A DNA stretch of 64,000 bases, taken from assembly GCA_023091665.1 (NCBI GenBank), contig JALJCQ010000007.1, forward strand, positions 248,001 through 312,000, in the 5' to 3' direction. The notes under the pieces were generated by a model that had not been told where the DNA came from, made no database searches, and worked only from the letters and a program-made list of their open reading frames with translations. This DNA comes from Pythium myriotylum. Lineage: Eukaryota; Oomycota; Peronosporomycetes; Pythiales; Pythiaceae. Numbering within the stretch: position 1 is the stretch's first letter; every line of letters begins with the position of its first letter. A program made the position numbers and the translations under genes. Shown here piece by piece: positions 32,421 through 43,800 of this stretch.

Positions 32421-32692
32421 AGTCACGCCAACCAGTCCTTCCGTCTTTTTCATGCTCTGTCGCACTCATGCGAAGTGTCGCTCGTCGAGGCCCACCAGCT
32501 CATTACAGTCTCGGATGCACTTGTTCAGTCGGAAACGGATCTCGTGCATTGTGGGCGCAACCAGTTGTGCATAGACAGGACATGGGATAGAAATCGGACG
32601 ACAGTTGACATGACTCAGTCCACAGCTCACGTTAACTCAGTAGATCGAATCTGTTTCAGACACTTGCTCAATCGGAGGCACACTGATATCTT
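32421..32692. repeat. Diverged direct repeat, unit 2
   Basis: This is the second copy of the segment at 27791-28020. It is longer by a block of about 20 bases (CACTTGTTCAGTCGGAAACG) and keeps an open plus-strand frame from 32373 to 32834, so it may preserve an older coding fragment. A third short match lies near 15525-15600. Confidence 0.7.
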
Positions 32693-32827
32693 TGAATTGT
32701 CGCGGAGCTTGCCACTGTATGCGACATCTCCCACGTCAAGTCAACTTGAGCTCCTCGAGGGGAGACGGAGGATGAGAGTTCCAGCCACCACTTCTCGAAA
32801 GCTTCTCTGTCCATTCCGACTCGCGGC

Positions 32828-32837
32828 GATGTGACAG
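32828..32837 (+). promoter_or_regulatory. Shared upstream motif GATGTGACAG (copy E)
   Basis: This exact motif lies 100 bases before the ATG of copy E. An initiator-like TCACTTCGCAATCTACT lies at 32899-32915, 22 bases before the ATG. Confidence 0.5.
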
Positions 32838-32936
32838 ATCGCCCGCTCGCTGTCCAGTGGGTGTCTTGGCTCGGCCACAACGCTTAACGACGAGAGTCTC
32901 ACTTCGCAATCTACTGAAAGATCCGTACTTGGACGA

Positions 32937-34240
32937 ATGGCTCTCGTCGACGACGCCTGGATGGATGTTCTGGACATGGACGCGAGCAACGAGATCCTCA
33001 CCGAAGAAATGCTGGTCAGCGAGATCATCGGGGACTTCCTTGCGCACGAACTGCCCGAAGAACCAGAGATACTGAAGATCCGACCTGTGTCGACGTACCA
33101 GAAGCGGAAGCGCCGACGCATCGACGAGATTCGTAGCCTCCGTCGCGCGGTGGATGAGCTAGAGGCGATGCGCGATTCGCTTCAGCATAAGACGGGAAAA
33201 CGTTCCCGTGAATCGTCGGTCCCTGATCCCGATAGCGTGTGGATGACCGTAGCGCTGCGTCAGCATCGCCGTCTCCATGCATCTCGGAGCGAGAACGAAC
33301 GGCTGGTCGCGGAGGTGAGCGAACGTGGAGCAATTGTCAAGCGCCTCGCGAGCCTGGTGATGGACGCTCAAAGCAATGTGCGCTATGTCTCTGGTGTTTT
33401 GAAAACTACGGAAGGATCTAACCATCATTTCTGTTTGGATTCGCAGTGTCCGCGCGAAGATGTCGCCAACCAATTCTCGCCGGAGAATGTGTCGGCAATT
33501 CTACATCTCACCAAAGTCTCGTCCTCCATGCTGGCGATTGTTGATACGGTCTTTGAAGGCACGGAAGTGCCGAAGGAGTTCCAAAAGCTGACACTGTGCC
33601 AGCACAACGTCAGCAATATTGCTATGGACTCGATGGTCGCAACGATGGCAGCGACACGGTTTGTTCCTCGCCCACGGAGCGCGATTTGCGAACAGCTATG
33701 GAAGTTGGAGCCAAGTTATCCACCTGGACCAATCCGTGTGAAGGTGTGAAATTGCATCATAAGCTCCTCGCACTGTATCGCCCACTAACGACTCCGCTTA
33801 CGTTGTAGATTCTCCATCACGAACGGAGCGAACAGAGTCAGCGCATCTACTATCAAATTCACTTCACGACGGCGCAAGGCGTTTTCCGCTTCCACGCAGT
33901 TGGTGTGAGCCTCCGACAAAGCGAAGACTCGCGCGATGTGATCGTCTCAAGCAGCGTCACGTGGCCCGACACAGAGACCCCATCACCATGGAACGCGATT
34001 AGCTTTCTCATGCGTGGCTGGGTCGTCGTACAACCGCTGGCGGATGGGGAAGTGCATCAAGTGCGAAGCAAGACGCAGTCGTTCCGGCATGGACACGCAA
34101 ATGCCCCACAGGATTTGACACTGCAAGAGGCGACGACGCTGCAGATCATTCTCGTGCAAGTCCACCAGCGCATTCTCAACAACCAGTTTGACGCCATCGA
34201 TGACCTGCTCATCCAACCTAGTAGTATTCAATGTGTATGA
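32937..34240 (+). CDS. M96-like basic/coiled-coil family protein, copy E
   Basis: Exons 32937-33377, 33447-33743 and 33809-34240 give 389 residues, with introns of 69 and 65 nt. The complete N-terminal acidic motif DAWMDVLDM is present, unlike in copy B. The 992 bases from 33096 to 34087 are identical to copy B (21514-22505) through coding sequence and both introns, while the parts before and after differ by about one base in ten or more. This is the mark of gene conversion rather than a whole-gene duplication. The C-terminus runs eight residues beyond that of copy B because the stop after DDLLI was lost. The inferred role is that of the family. Confidence 0.82.
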
Positions 34241-34676
34241 CAGCTTCTTTCGACATATGCATTCTTTAAGCCACCAAATTGTGTCAGTTCTGTTGAAAAA
34301 CAAATACAATCTCCACCCACTAAAGACATCCAACAAGCTGTTGCTGTCAATAAGTGCCCTCATCCTTGTCCTCAGTTCAAAAAATTTCTCGAAAATGAGC
34401 AATCCACGCTCTAGGGTTTAGTTTGCCCGCGCAACGGCTATGACCGGCGCTTCGTGTGTTATTGGAGGATCTGGATTGATGCACCTTTTCAGAGCTAGGC
34501 GATTTCGTGAAAAGGCGATGAGGACAGTCAGAACATTTCGGTCAAATTGGCGTGGCACTTAAGTGACTAACAGTAACATTCATTATACACCTTGTAGAAT
34601 CCTACTTCAAGCGGATCCCGATTCTTCAACTATCTCTTTCAACCAAGGACACACTTAACGTGAGGTGACCATACGC
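34241..34676. other. Convergent intergenic region between copies E and F
   Basis: There is no supported gene. The 3' ends of copy E (plus) and copy F (minus) face each other here. Confidence 0.45.
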
Positions 34677-35918
34677 CTACGCCGCGGAGGATGGCATCCT
34701 CGAGTGGCGCTGGGCGACGAGCAAGTCATCGATGTGATCGTACTTGTCGTTGAGCACGCGCTGGTGGACGCGCGCAACGGTCGTCTGGAGCATCTCGGCC
34801 TCCTCTGGCTTCAATTGTTCAGGTGCGTGGGGGTGGACGTAGCGAAACGACTGGGAATGGCTTCGCACCTCCTGAGCTTGATTGTCAGCGAGCGGTTGCA
34901 CGACTATCCATTCGCGAAATAGGAAACTGACGGCATTCCAAGGCGATTCGGCTGTAGCGTCAGGCCATATCAGGCAGCTGCACACGAGAACGTCGCGAGA
35001 CTCCTCCTGAGCGCGCAAACTTACGCTTGCGCCGTGGAAGAGAAACACAGCTCGGTCTGTTGAGTAAAATACGTGGAAGTACAACTGTTGGGTTTGATCG
35101 CAAAAGTCCTGGTGTACTAACTATATCCAAATTACAGTGAGTACGACCATTTCAGACACTCGCGGGGTGAGAATCCAGTACCTGTACGCGGATTCTGTCG
35201 CCCGCGGCCTCCTTGAAGCTACATGTCCACAGACAATCGCTGATCGCCTCTCTCGAGTGCGGCACGAACCGATTCGCCGTCATAGTCGCGATCACCGAGT
35301 CCTCAGTAATATCGAGGGGCTTGTGGTGGCACAATGATAGCTTCTGGAACTCTTCGGGTTGTTCCTGGTCTTCGAGAACAGTGTCCACGGTGGTCAGCAT
35401 GGACGAGGCCATCTTGGCGAGTTGCAGGAACGCGGAAACGCTATCTGGAGAAAGGTGCCTCGAAGGATCTGAATTTGGGATCTCGAGCTGCAGGACGAGC
35501 AAAACTATGTTAGTTGATGAGATCGAGGATGCTTTGCATGGTAACCTACATTGTTATTCTTCTGGGTGCGCAACACGAGATCCGCGAGCTGTTGGACAAG
35601 CGCTTCTTGCTCCATCACCTCAGAGAGCAGCTGTTCGTTCTCTATCTGAGACGCCTGCAGACGACGGTGCTGCCGCAGCGCCACAGTCATCCACATCTTG
35701 TCGGCGCAGGACGACAAAAGTTGCTCTTTAGCGCCAACAAACGACTGACGCTGAAGCGAGTCGCGGAGGGTCTCGAGCTCCTCGACGGCACGCCGTAAGC
35801 TGCGGATCTCGGCCATGCGTCGTCGCTTGCGCTTCTGGTAGAGCGTTTCGTGGCCGTTCCGGAGCGATTCACCCTCGTCGAATAGATCGTCCGCGTGAAA
35901 GTCGTCCATGATGCTCAT
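34677..35918 (-). CDS. M96-like basic/coiled-coil family protein, copy F
   Basis: Exons on the minus strand are 35918-35550, 35487-35182 and 35120-34677, giving 372 residues with introns of 62 and 61 nt. The basic region is YQKRKRRRMAEIRSLRR, followed by the coiled coil and ALRQHRRLQASQIEN. The N-terminus (MSIMDDFHADDLFDEGE) is acidic but lacks the W-M-x-VLDL motif of copies A, C, D and E. An in-frame ATG at 35966 would add 16 residues, but it lies upstream of an initiator-like TCATTTCCCCCTTTC (minus strand, 35931-35947), so 35918 is preferred. It is the only copy in the 13-40 kb cluster on the minus strand, convergent with copy E. Confidence 0.8.
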
Positions 35919-35984
35919 TGTTAAGTGCGTCTGAAAGGGGGAAATGAGTTGTGAGGCTCGTAGCACGGCTTCTGTCGCGAGAAA

Positions 35985-35993
35985 CTGTCACAG
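35985..35993 (-). promoter_or_regulatory. Shared upstream motif CTGTGACAG (copy F)
   Basis: Read on the minus strand, the core TGTGACAG of the shared motif lies 67 bases before the ATG of copy F. Just upstream is CAGTCCACCTTCATGAAGAC, related to text upstream of copies A and D. Confidence 0.45.
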
Positions 35994-37339
35994 CCGTGTC
36001 TTCATGAAGGTGGACTGATGGCGTAGGCGCGACTCACTGAACGAACTCAACCGAGACGAGCAGTGGACAGTCTATGTGCATGTCCCATGGAGTCAGTCTC
36101 GCCAACTTCGGTTTCTTGAGAGTCGCATTTCAACACGAAACAAGATCAAGTGTGGGTCCCACTTCGTATCAAACAGGTCTGGCTACATAGAGTAAAGTTG
36201 ACTCGATTGTGGGCGCACGGAAAGTGCGATCCGCACAGTTGCACGAACTGCCCGTGCTCCAACAGATTGCGAATAGGACGTCGTAGCAGGAAACCTGGTC
36301 TGCAACAGAAAGCACGAGGCTATGCGCAGCCACAAGACGATGGGTAACGTTCACCCATCGACTCATCATCGCAAGAGACTCTACTCCTCGTTATTACGTC
36401 ATCGAGATCCCATGTTTCTGCCCTGCAACGCCGGGAAATCATCACGGACATTATGATGGACGACAAATCCCATAATGTTGGTCTCAGGGTAATCCACGAT
36501 TACGAGGGCTGGCTTGGACGCTGTCGAGAATGGTGGTAGTCTCTTTAGCAGTGTCAATTTTGCCATACTATAGGCGATCGTCTGCCCTCTCAGTTCTAAA
36601 ACAGCTCATCATTCCGTACAGTATCGCCCTCTGTGCTTCAGAATCTATCGCATCATTAGCGGCTGATGGCGGGTATTGTGTTATCTCTTCCATGAGGTTC
36701 CTACTCACTGGCTTGGTTGCAAAGTATTCGATCGTTGCCATCGTCTCTAGGCCAGGTATCACGAAGTCGAGGAACCTCGCAGCTCGTGTACGCCATCTGG
36801 GTCGAAAGAGCGATGTGGACTGTCAGCAGTGGTAGGCGTCGACTGTCTTCACGCTGGTGCTATCTCCCACCGTCTCCTACACCCCGTGACACCCGATCAA
36901 TATTCTCTAGTTGAGAACTTCTCGCAGCATTCTTCAGCCTCACGCAGAGGATCGTTCTGTCGGGGACCACTGTCGGCCGTGTTATTAGCAATGGTTGTTT
37001 ACGTTCTGTACCCGTGCACATCGTGGTGAGTCAGTTTGTCAGCAGCGTGTCGTCTAACCAACTCCCGTCTATCGTCATCTCAGAGATGACGATACACGCC
37101 GAGCAAAAGACCATCTCTTGCGTACATATCTAGGGTTTGTACGTGGATATTTCGTTTGTGATCGAGAAAGTGGCGGACTCCAGGCGTCTTCACAGGATAT
37201 CCCACAAAGTCGAGAGACTCAGCAGGATACGCTCTTTTCTGGCTCTTCCAGCGTCTCTGGCATGAAGGAGGATGCCAATTGAAATATAATCCGATGTGTC
37301 GAGTAAAACGGCGTGAAGTTAACTCAACGCAGATAGATT
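35994..37339. other. Gene-poor region
   Basis: No gene is supported. The first 90 bases belong to the copy F upstream region; the rest shows only short uncharacterised open frames on both strands. Confidence 0.4.
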
Positions 37340-37577
37340 TATCTCAGGAGCAAGTCGCCGACACAGTCATTCCTGTCGCAAGGCATGTACTGGGGAGCCC
37401 TTGTCGTAGAGTAAAGGATTCTTTTCCAACCTCAGGTCCTGGGGCGCATTCGGATGCGCATGCCGGGACACCTGTGACTTATTTCTTCATCAATGGACTT
37501 GAGCGTCGACGAACGGCTGCACGTCGATTCAACCGCGGATGAGGAAGCTGATGGCGTTTCATAGCGAATCGACCTTG
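37340..37577 (-). pseudogene. Relic exon 3 of an M96-like gene
   Basis: The minus strand reads with several stops as a decayed exon 3: NAISFLIRG, then DVQPFVDAQVH, then HAHPNAPQDLRL, matching NAISFLMRG, VVQPLADGEVH and HANSPQDLTL in copy B. Two tryptophan codons of the family (before NAISF and after LIRG) are now TGA. No exon 1 or 2 is visible upstream, so this is an isolated remnant. Confidence 0.7.
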
Positions 37578-39023
37578 GCTAAATAAATTCAATAGAAATC
37601 AGCAGAAATTAAGTGTTTCAGGGGGGTGGTCATGATTCACTGGAGGACAGCCGCGTACTCATCGGCATCACGGGCGGCCCTGACCATCCAGAAATTCAGA
37701 CAGTCGCGAGCCCTTGAACTTCTTCATGTATGCAATATTGATTAGAGGAGAACCGAGCTAGCCTTTGCAAACACAATTTGCGTGGTCGCGGGATAGTGTT
37801 GCAAGCCAAATGGATTGTGCGGGATTCATGACACAGATTATGGTGTTTGAAGACAGGATCCGAATCAAACTATTCGTGGACCGAAGGCATTGATCCAGAC
37901 CTTTGTAGGGGACGCGAAATGCCATCCGGAGAGCGTCATGTCGTCTTGCACGCAGAAAGTTGAATCAAGCCGATCTAAGGTACAGAGCAGGTGCGACAAT
38001 GGACTCTACTCGATATATCGGAGGAGTTCGAACTCGAAAACGACCGACTGTCCCAATTGCTGCGTTCATGAACGTGGTCTCTGTGTGTAGGTGGTGATGA
38101 TGAAAGTTGGAGTCTGTTTGCTACGCGTCGGTACGAAGAGGTATAGCTATAAAGGGTGTGTAGGGGTATTCTGTATGGTCTTATACACGGAGGACAAACG
38201 GTCGATGTGTCATACACGACATATCTGTCTGCTGGTGTATGATGCGAAGGAAGTGTACGGTGTGGCCGCTAACGAGTGAATCGTTCATTGGATTGTAAAT
38301 CATTGGTCACACGCACACACTAAAAGGCTGAATACCATCCCTGCAATCTTCTTGATTGACTTCTTTGTCGGCATACCTCGTACCGCACGATCGATAGTGG
38401 CATCGTGTTCATAGATCCAATCGGTCTTACGTTGAGTATATTGATTCATCACAATCCGATGGTAGCTGCTCCACATCATTCCACAAGGTTTTGAGCCATT
38501 CCTTGCTCCATGTCGTCCTTCTTGGCTTCAACGAGACCAACAGGCTTATCGCCACAATAACAAACTCAAAACGCCCATTGGCCTATACTTGTCCGTCTAC
38601 ACTTTCTTCCACGAGTAATCGAGCGTCGTCAAACAAATGTGCTACAAATGCCAATACGGGACCAATGAAGTACAACAACACAATTTGTTGCCCACATTGT
38701 TATCGGTTGTAAAGAGATCTTGTGCCGGCATGAGGCGTCGCCTCCTCGACACTACGTTGTCGGGACGGGAGTCCCACCAAGATGTGAATCTCTTTGCGTT
38801 CCATCTTGTAGTCCTCACCAAATAGTCTCCGCCGACACGAAGACAGTATCTTCTCATACCCAGGGTCAATATCTCTCCTCGGAAACATGTCTCCACATCG
38901 CGGTCGTGCTCCGACTACAGCATCTCGGTAGCTGAATCAACGTCGAAAGAAATAAAGTCGTTTTTCTTCACGACAGGTTCCTGCAGTGCTTCCACATCCA
39001 CATCAAGCTGCGTCAGAGAACAC
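37578..39023. other. Gene-poor region upstream of copy G
   Basis: No gene is supported. Frames on both strands at 38640-38900 overlap each other without recognisable motifs. Confidence 0.4.
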
Positions 39024-39080
39024 AGACCACAAAATTTGTGGTCTTCATTTAATGAAGACTGTTAGAGCCGGTTCTAACAG
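39024..39080 (+). promoter_or_regulatory. Three adjacent palindromes in the copy G leader or promoter
   Basis: Three inverted repeats follow each other with slight overlap: AGACCACAAA/TTTGTGGTCT (39024-39044), GTCTTCATT/AATGAAGAC (39041-39059) and CTGTTAGAGCC/GGTTCTAACAG (39059-39080, one G:T pair). They end 70 bases before the ATG. They could be transcription factor sites or RNA hairpins. Confidence 0.55.
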
Positions 39081-39100
39081 GCTTCTTCTTTCTAGTCGAC

Positions 39101-39104
<4 letters not shown>

Positions 39105-39140
<36 letters not shown>
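39105..39140 (+). repeat. (AG)18 microsatellite in the copy G leader
   Basis: Eighteen AG units end nine bases before the start codon at 39150. Such purine tracts are length-variable and may affect expression. Confidence 0.9.
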
Positions 39141-39144
<4 letters not shown>

Positions 39145-39149
39145 CGAGA

Positions 39150-40449
39150 ATGGAGGATGAAGAGGCCTACGTACGCGCGCTGCTGGCGTCGCTCGACGGG
39201 CTCGACGCGGGCGCGGAGCTGCTCCGCACGGTGCTGAGCGACGAGGCGCAGGCCGCGCCCGTTTCTCCGGCGAAAAAGCGTCCGCGCAAGCCCAAGGACG
39301 AGATCCTTCGCCTGCGTCGCGAAGTCGCCGATTTGGAGGCCACGCGCGACGCCTTCCAGCCGCGCAGTGTCGCGGCAAGTTGCGCCAAGTCGGACACGAT
39401 TGATAGCGCCGGCGTGTGGAGGCGTGTGGCACAGCGGCAGTTGGAGTTCCTGCGTGCATCGAGAGAAAAGAACCAACGATTGCGAGACCAAGTGCGCGAG
39501 CAGCTCGCGCTCGGACGGCGACTCGCGCGGCTCGTGCTGCGTGCCAAGCGAGGGGTACGGTTTGGAGCAGATGTGGGTCTTCAGATAGATGTATGTATTG
39601 ATGTGGATCGCTGTTTAGCTGCCGCTGGACCAACTCCCGGGGTCGCTTCCACCAGTCGAGATGGGGTCTGCTTACACTGCGATGCGTCAGGAATTGGTCG
39701 CAATGGCATCGGTGATGTACCAGTCGCTGGACCAACGTCAATTCTCTCAAATGGGCAAGGAAGAGTTCCAGGAGCTGACAGTATGCCAGCGAAAGCCGAG
39801 CGAGATCTCCTTGGGGACGAGGCTCGCGACGACCAAATCGTGCCGGCTTGCCCCATGCCCCCTCGCCGCACTGAGCGATCTTCTGTGGGAGCACGACTAC
39901 AGCCGCTTACCTGAGACGTTTCGAATAAAGGTACATTCGTGGACTGATGGGTGCCAACGCGATTTGTGTTCTAACGTTTGCGACATGGCCAACAGCACAC
40001 AGAGCTGCCAGGTTATCCACTATGGGATCGATTACCAGACTGACGAAGGCCCGGCGAGGTACCACGGCATTGGCGTCCGCATCCGCGTCCACGAGGAGAC
40101 GCGCGACGTCATCCTTGACACTGGTGCGCTGTGGCCCGATGCCACGACTCGATCCCCATGGAACGCGATCAGCTACGTGCTCAAGGAGGTCGCCGTCGTG
40201 CAGCCAGCAACTACGGTGCTCGTTGGTGAAGGAGAGAATGAAAGCTTCCACCAGGTGCTGATCCATGCCGAGACTCTTCGCCACGTTCACCCGTTGACAA
40301 GCAGCGTCATGAAAACACAAGAAGCGGCGCTGCTCCAAGAGTCGGTGCTGCAATTTTTTGCTCGAGCACCACAATCGGCGCATCGACGACTTGGTTCTCG
40401 GCCGCCACATTGTCCCCTGCGCATGACAGCCAATGGACTACAAAGGTGA
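39150..40449 (+). CDS. M96-like family protein, copy G (divergent)
   Basis: Exons 39150-39554, 39619-39930 and 40003-40449 give 387 residues; the introns of 64 and 72 nt lie at the family positions. This is the most divergent and most GC-rich copy. The basic stretch is AKKRPRKPKDEILRLRREV, followed by a coiled coil and AQRQLEFLRASREKN. Exon 3 keeps YHGIGVRIRVHEETRDV and WPDATTRSPWNAISY. Near the end a run of six T at about 40353 shifts the frame: with five T the protein would end HHNRRIDDLVLGRH like its paralogues, stopping at 40424-40426. As given it reads on to an unrelated tail. Either a real homopolymer slip or a sequence error is possible. No GATGTGACAG motif is seen upstream, so regulation probably differs. 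Confidence 0.75.
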
Positions 40450-40847
40450 TATTGAAATTGGCCTAGACACGTCATTGTGGAACTTGCGAGTGAGAAACCC
40501 AAGAGCGGCTGAGAAGGCCAAGCTGTGGTTGTCTCCACGCTTTAACAACTGCTTTACGTTATCGCAGAAAACCGATATGCTACCGATTCTCCCTTCCTGT
40601 TATTTCAGTAGGCGAGGGTTCCATGCTGCACCTTCCTTCCATGCGATGAAGATGGGTCGACCGACCACTCTCCAGACGACGCCCTTGGGACCAGAACGGC
40701 TCGTCGCGACGAGTCAGCGCGCCGCTTCCTCTAAATAGATCGCCCACGCCAGATTCTGCGCTCTTCTCTCTTATCGGCGCGCGTCGGAAGCCGCGAATAG
40801 CTCGAGCTCCCCCCACGAGATCTTTGGAGGGAGCCGTCCCAAGTTAG
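40450..40847. other. Intergenic between copy G and the P5 ATPase
   Basis: About 400 bases without a gene should hold the 3' end of copy G and the promoter of the ATPase gene. Confidence 0.45.
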
Positions 40848-43800
40848 ATGGCGACGCCGCCAGGCGAGCGCCAGGCGCTCGTGCCGCCGGCGCCAGTTTC
40901 CCCAGAGAGCGATCCGGACGACACTGACCCGCTCATGGCGCTGCCCACGCGCGCGAGCCCCTCGACCGGCAGCGGAATGCTCGCAGCGCTGGCCACGCGG
41001 CCCGCGGACGTCGCGAACGTGCTCTTCTTCCGCTCGTCGCCGGCGCAGAACGCGGTCTTCGTCGCTGCGAGCGCCGCGACGTTTGGTGCATTGCCCGTTG
41101 TGTGCATGTGGGTGCCGCAGCTCCATACGAGGCTCACGAAGCGCCAGGTCGCGAGCATCGACGAGGCCGACCACGTGCTCGTCAAGCACGTCGCGAGCGA
41201 CAGCGCGGTCACGACCGAGGACGAAAGCAGCGCAGCGAAAGGCACGATCACGTGGGAGGAATGTCCCGTGCAAAAAGTCCAGGGCGTGCCCTGGTTCGAG
41301 TTTCGCAAGAGCCGCCATTTTTACGACGCCAAGAAGCAAGGATTTGTGCGGCTCCAAAATGAGCTGCAGGAAAAGTATGGAGAGATCGACAAGCGTGTCA
41401 AGAACGGCGGGCTTGGAGGCACCAAGGCAGAGGAGCTGGCCGAGATCTACGGCCCGAATATCATCGACCTCAAGCCCATGCCCTGGACCCGTGTACTATT
41501 GCGCAAGGTGCTCCACCCGTTTTACTTGTTTCAAGTCGCGAGTGCGTTCATCTGGCTGAGCGAGTCCTACACAACATACGCGCTCGTCATCATGACACTC
41601 TCAGCGCTTTCGATCGTGTGGGAGGTGTACTCGCAGGTCACAAACGACCAAAAACTCCACGACTTGGTCCACGTTGACGCCAGCGTCAAGGTCCTACGTG
41701 ACCAGCACGTCCAGTCGATAGCTGTGAGCAAGCTCGTGGTTGGTGACATTGTTATCGTTGATGAAGGGCTCGTGCCCGCCGACCTGCTGCTTATCGCCGG
41801 CGAGTGCACTGCTGACGAGTCGACACTGACCGGTGAAGCGATCCCAATCACCAAGCAGCATTTGCTCAACGCCAACACTGAGACGAGGCTCGATATGCAT
41901 CTCAAGACAAAGCACAAGGAGTGTATTCTCCATGCTGGCTCGACGATCCTCGCGGCAAAAGCCGACAACTCAACCCGTGCTGTCGTGCTCGCGACGGGAT
42001 TTTCGACCTCCAAGGGCGAGCTCTTTCGATCGATTGTATATCCACGACCGATCAATTTCAAGATCGAACAGGACAGCTACCGCTTCCTGTTTGCACTCTC
42101 GATCGTTGCTATCTTTGCGTTCGTCAAGCGCATGCTGCAAGCCTCTCGCTTTAACATTCCGCCATCGAAAGCTCTCACGTCCTCGCTGGATCTTGTGACG
42201 ATCGCCGTACCTCCTGCTCTCCCATTGATTCTCACAGTAGGAGTGGGGTTTGCGCTGACACGACTCGAGACTGCCAACATCTTTTGCATCAACTCGCAGC
42301 GTGTAAACCTCGCAGGTCACGTCGACACGTTTTGTTTTGATAAGACCGGTACACTTTCGAGCGATCACATGGATTTTCAAGGCGTAGATGAGTGCTCCTC
42401 CACTTCTGCAGCATTTGTCGGACCGCAGAGCGAAGTTGACGTATTATCGATCAATGCCATCGTTGGGCTTGCGACGTGCCATGGGCTCAATGAGCGCAAC
42501 GGAAACGTGACAGGCTATGCGCTTGAGCAAGACATGTTCAAGGCCACGGGTTACTCGATCGAGACTAACATCCACAAGCGAAACACACCCAATGCCCCCT
42601 TTTCGGTGCTTATCTCATCGCCGATAGGCAAGACGTTCGGTATTGTCAAGCGATACCTCTTCGACGCGGCTCTTCAACGATCGTCCGTGTTGATTGAGGA
42701 CTTCGAGTCGGGCCAGCGTGTGGTGTACACGAAGGGTTCTCCTGAAGCCATGCTGTCGATCTGTAATACCGCGACCGTCCCGTCAAACTACATGGAAAAG
42801 CTTCGAGCGTACTCTTATCAAGGTTATTACGTGGTCGCACTCGCGAGCAAGACGTATCCTGTGACAGCAGATGTTCCTCAACGCGAGGCGATGGAATGTC
42901 GCTTGAACTTTTTGGGCTTCATTCTATTTCTTAACAAGATCAAGACAGAGTCACCCTACGTTATTTCGACGCTCGAGGAGGCTAATGTGGATGTACGCAT
43001 TATCACAGGGGACAACGCATTCACGGCCATCCATGTGTCGCGGAAAATTAACATGGAGCTGCAGTCGACAGTTCTCTTGTTGGACGTGGATAAGGAACAG
43101 AGCAATCGACTCATATTTGCGGATGTGGACTACCTCGCGACCCAAGCACAGGCGCAGTGGACCCCGATGGAATCCAAGACGTTTCTCAGTCTCATGGACA
43201 ACAACGAAGTCGCGCTCACGGGTGCAGCACTTGAACAACTGCAAAGTACACAGAATTCGCTATTCGTCGAACAAGTCGTGCTCAACACCAAGATTTTCTC
43301 GCGGATTCGTCCCCATCAAAAGACATGGATCGTGGAGACGTTGATCAAGCGAGGTCGCACTGTCGGCATGGTCGGTGATGGTACAAACGACTGCGGTGCT
43401 CTGAAAGCCGCACACGTGGGTATAGCACTATCGGATGCGGATGCGTCTATTGTTGCGCCATTCACGAGCCGTAAGAAGCAGATCACAGACGTCGTAGAGC
43501 TACTGCGTGAGGGTCGCTGCGCACTTAGTACTTCATTCGTTGCGTTCAAGTACATGGTGCTCTACTCGATCATTCAAGTCACGATGGCATCATTGATGAA
43601 CGACTACTCCTCGCAGATGAGCAATAACCAGTTCCTCTTCGACGATCTTATCATCGTCTTCCTTCTCTCGGTGCTTATGGTGCGCACGGCTGCCGCCGAG
43701 CGGCTGACGAAGGATGTACCGGCCAAGTCGCTCTTTGCACCAACGATAGTTTTCTCGCTTGCTGGGCAGCTCATGATCATGTTCCTGTGTCTTGGTATCG

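Noticed and set aside
37279..37542. 87-codon plus-strand frame
   Set aside because: It is antisense to the relic M96-like exon, whose homology is on the minus strand.
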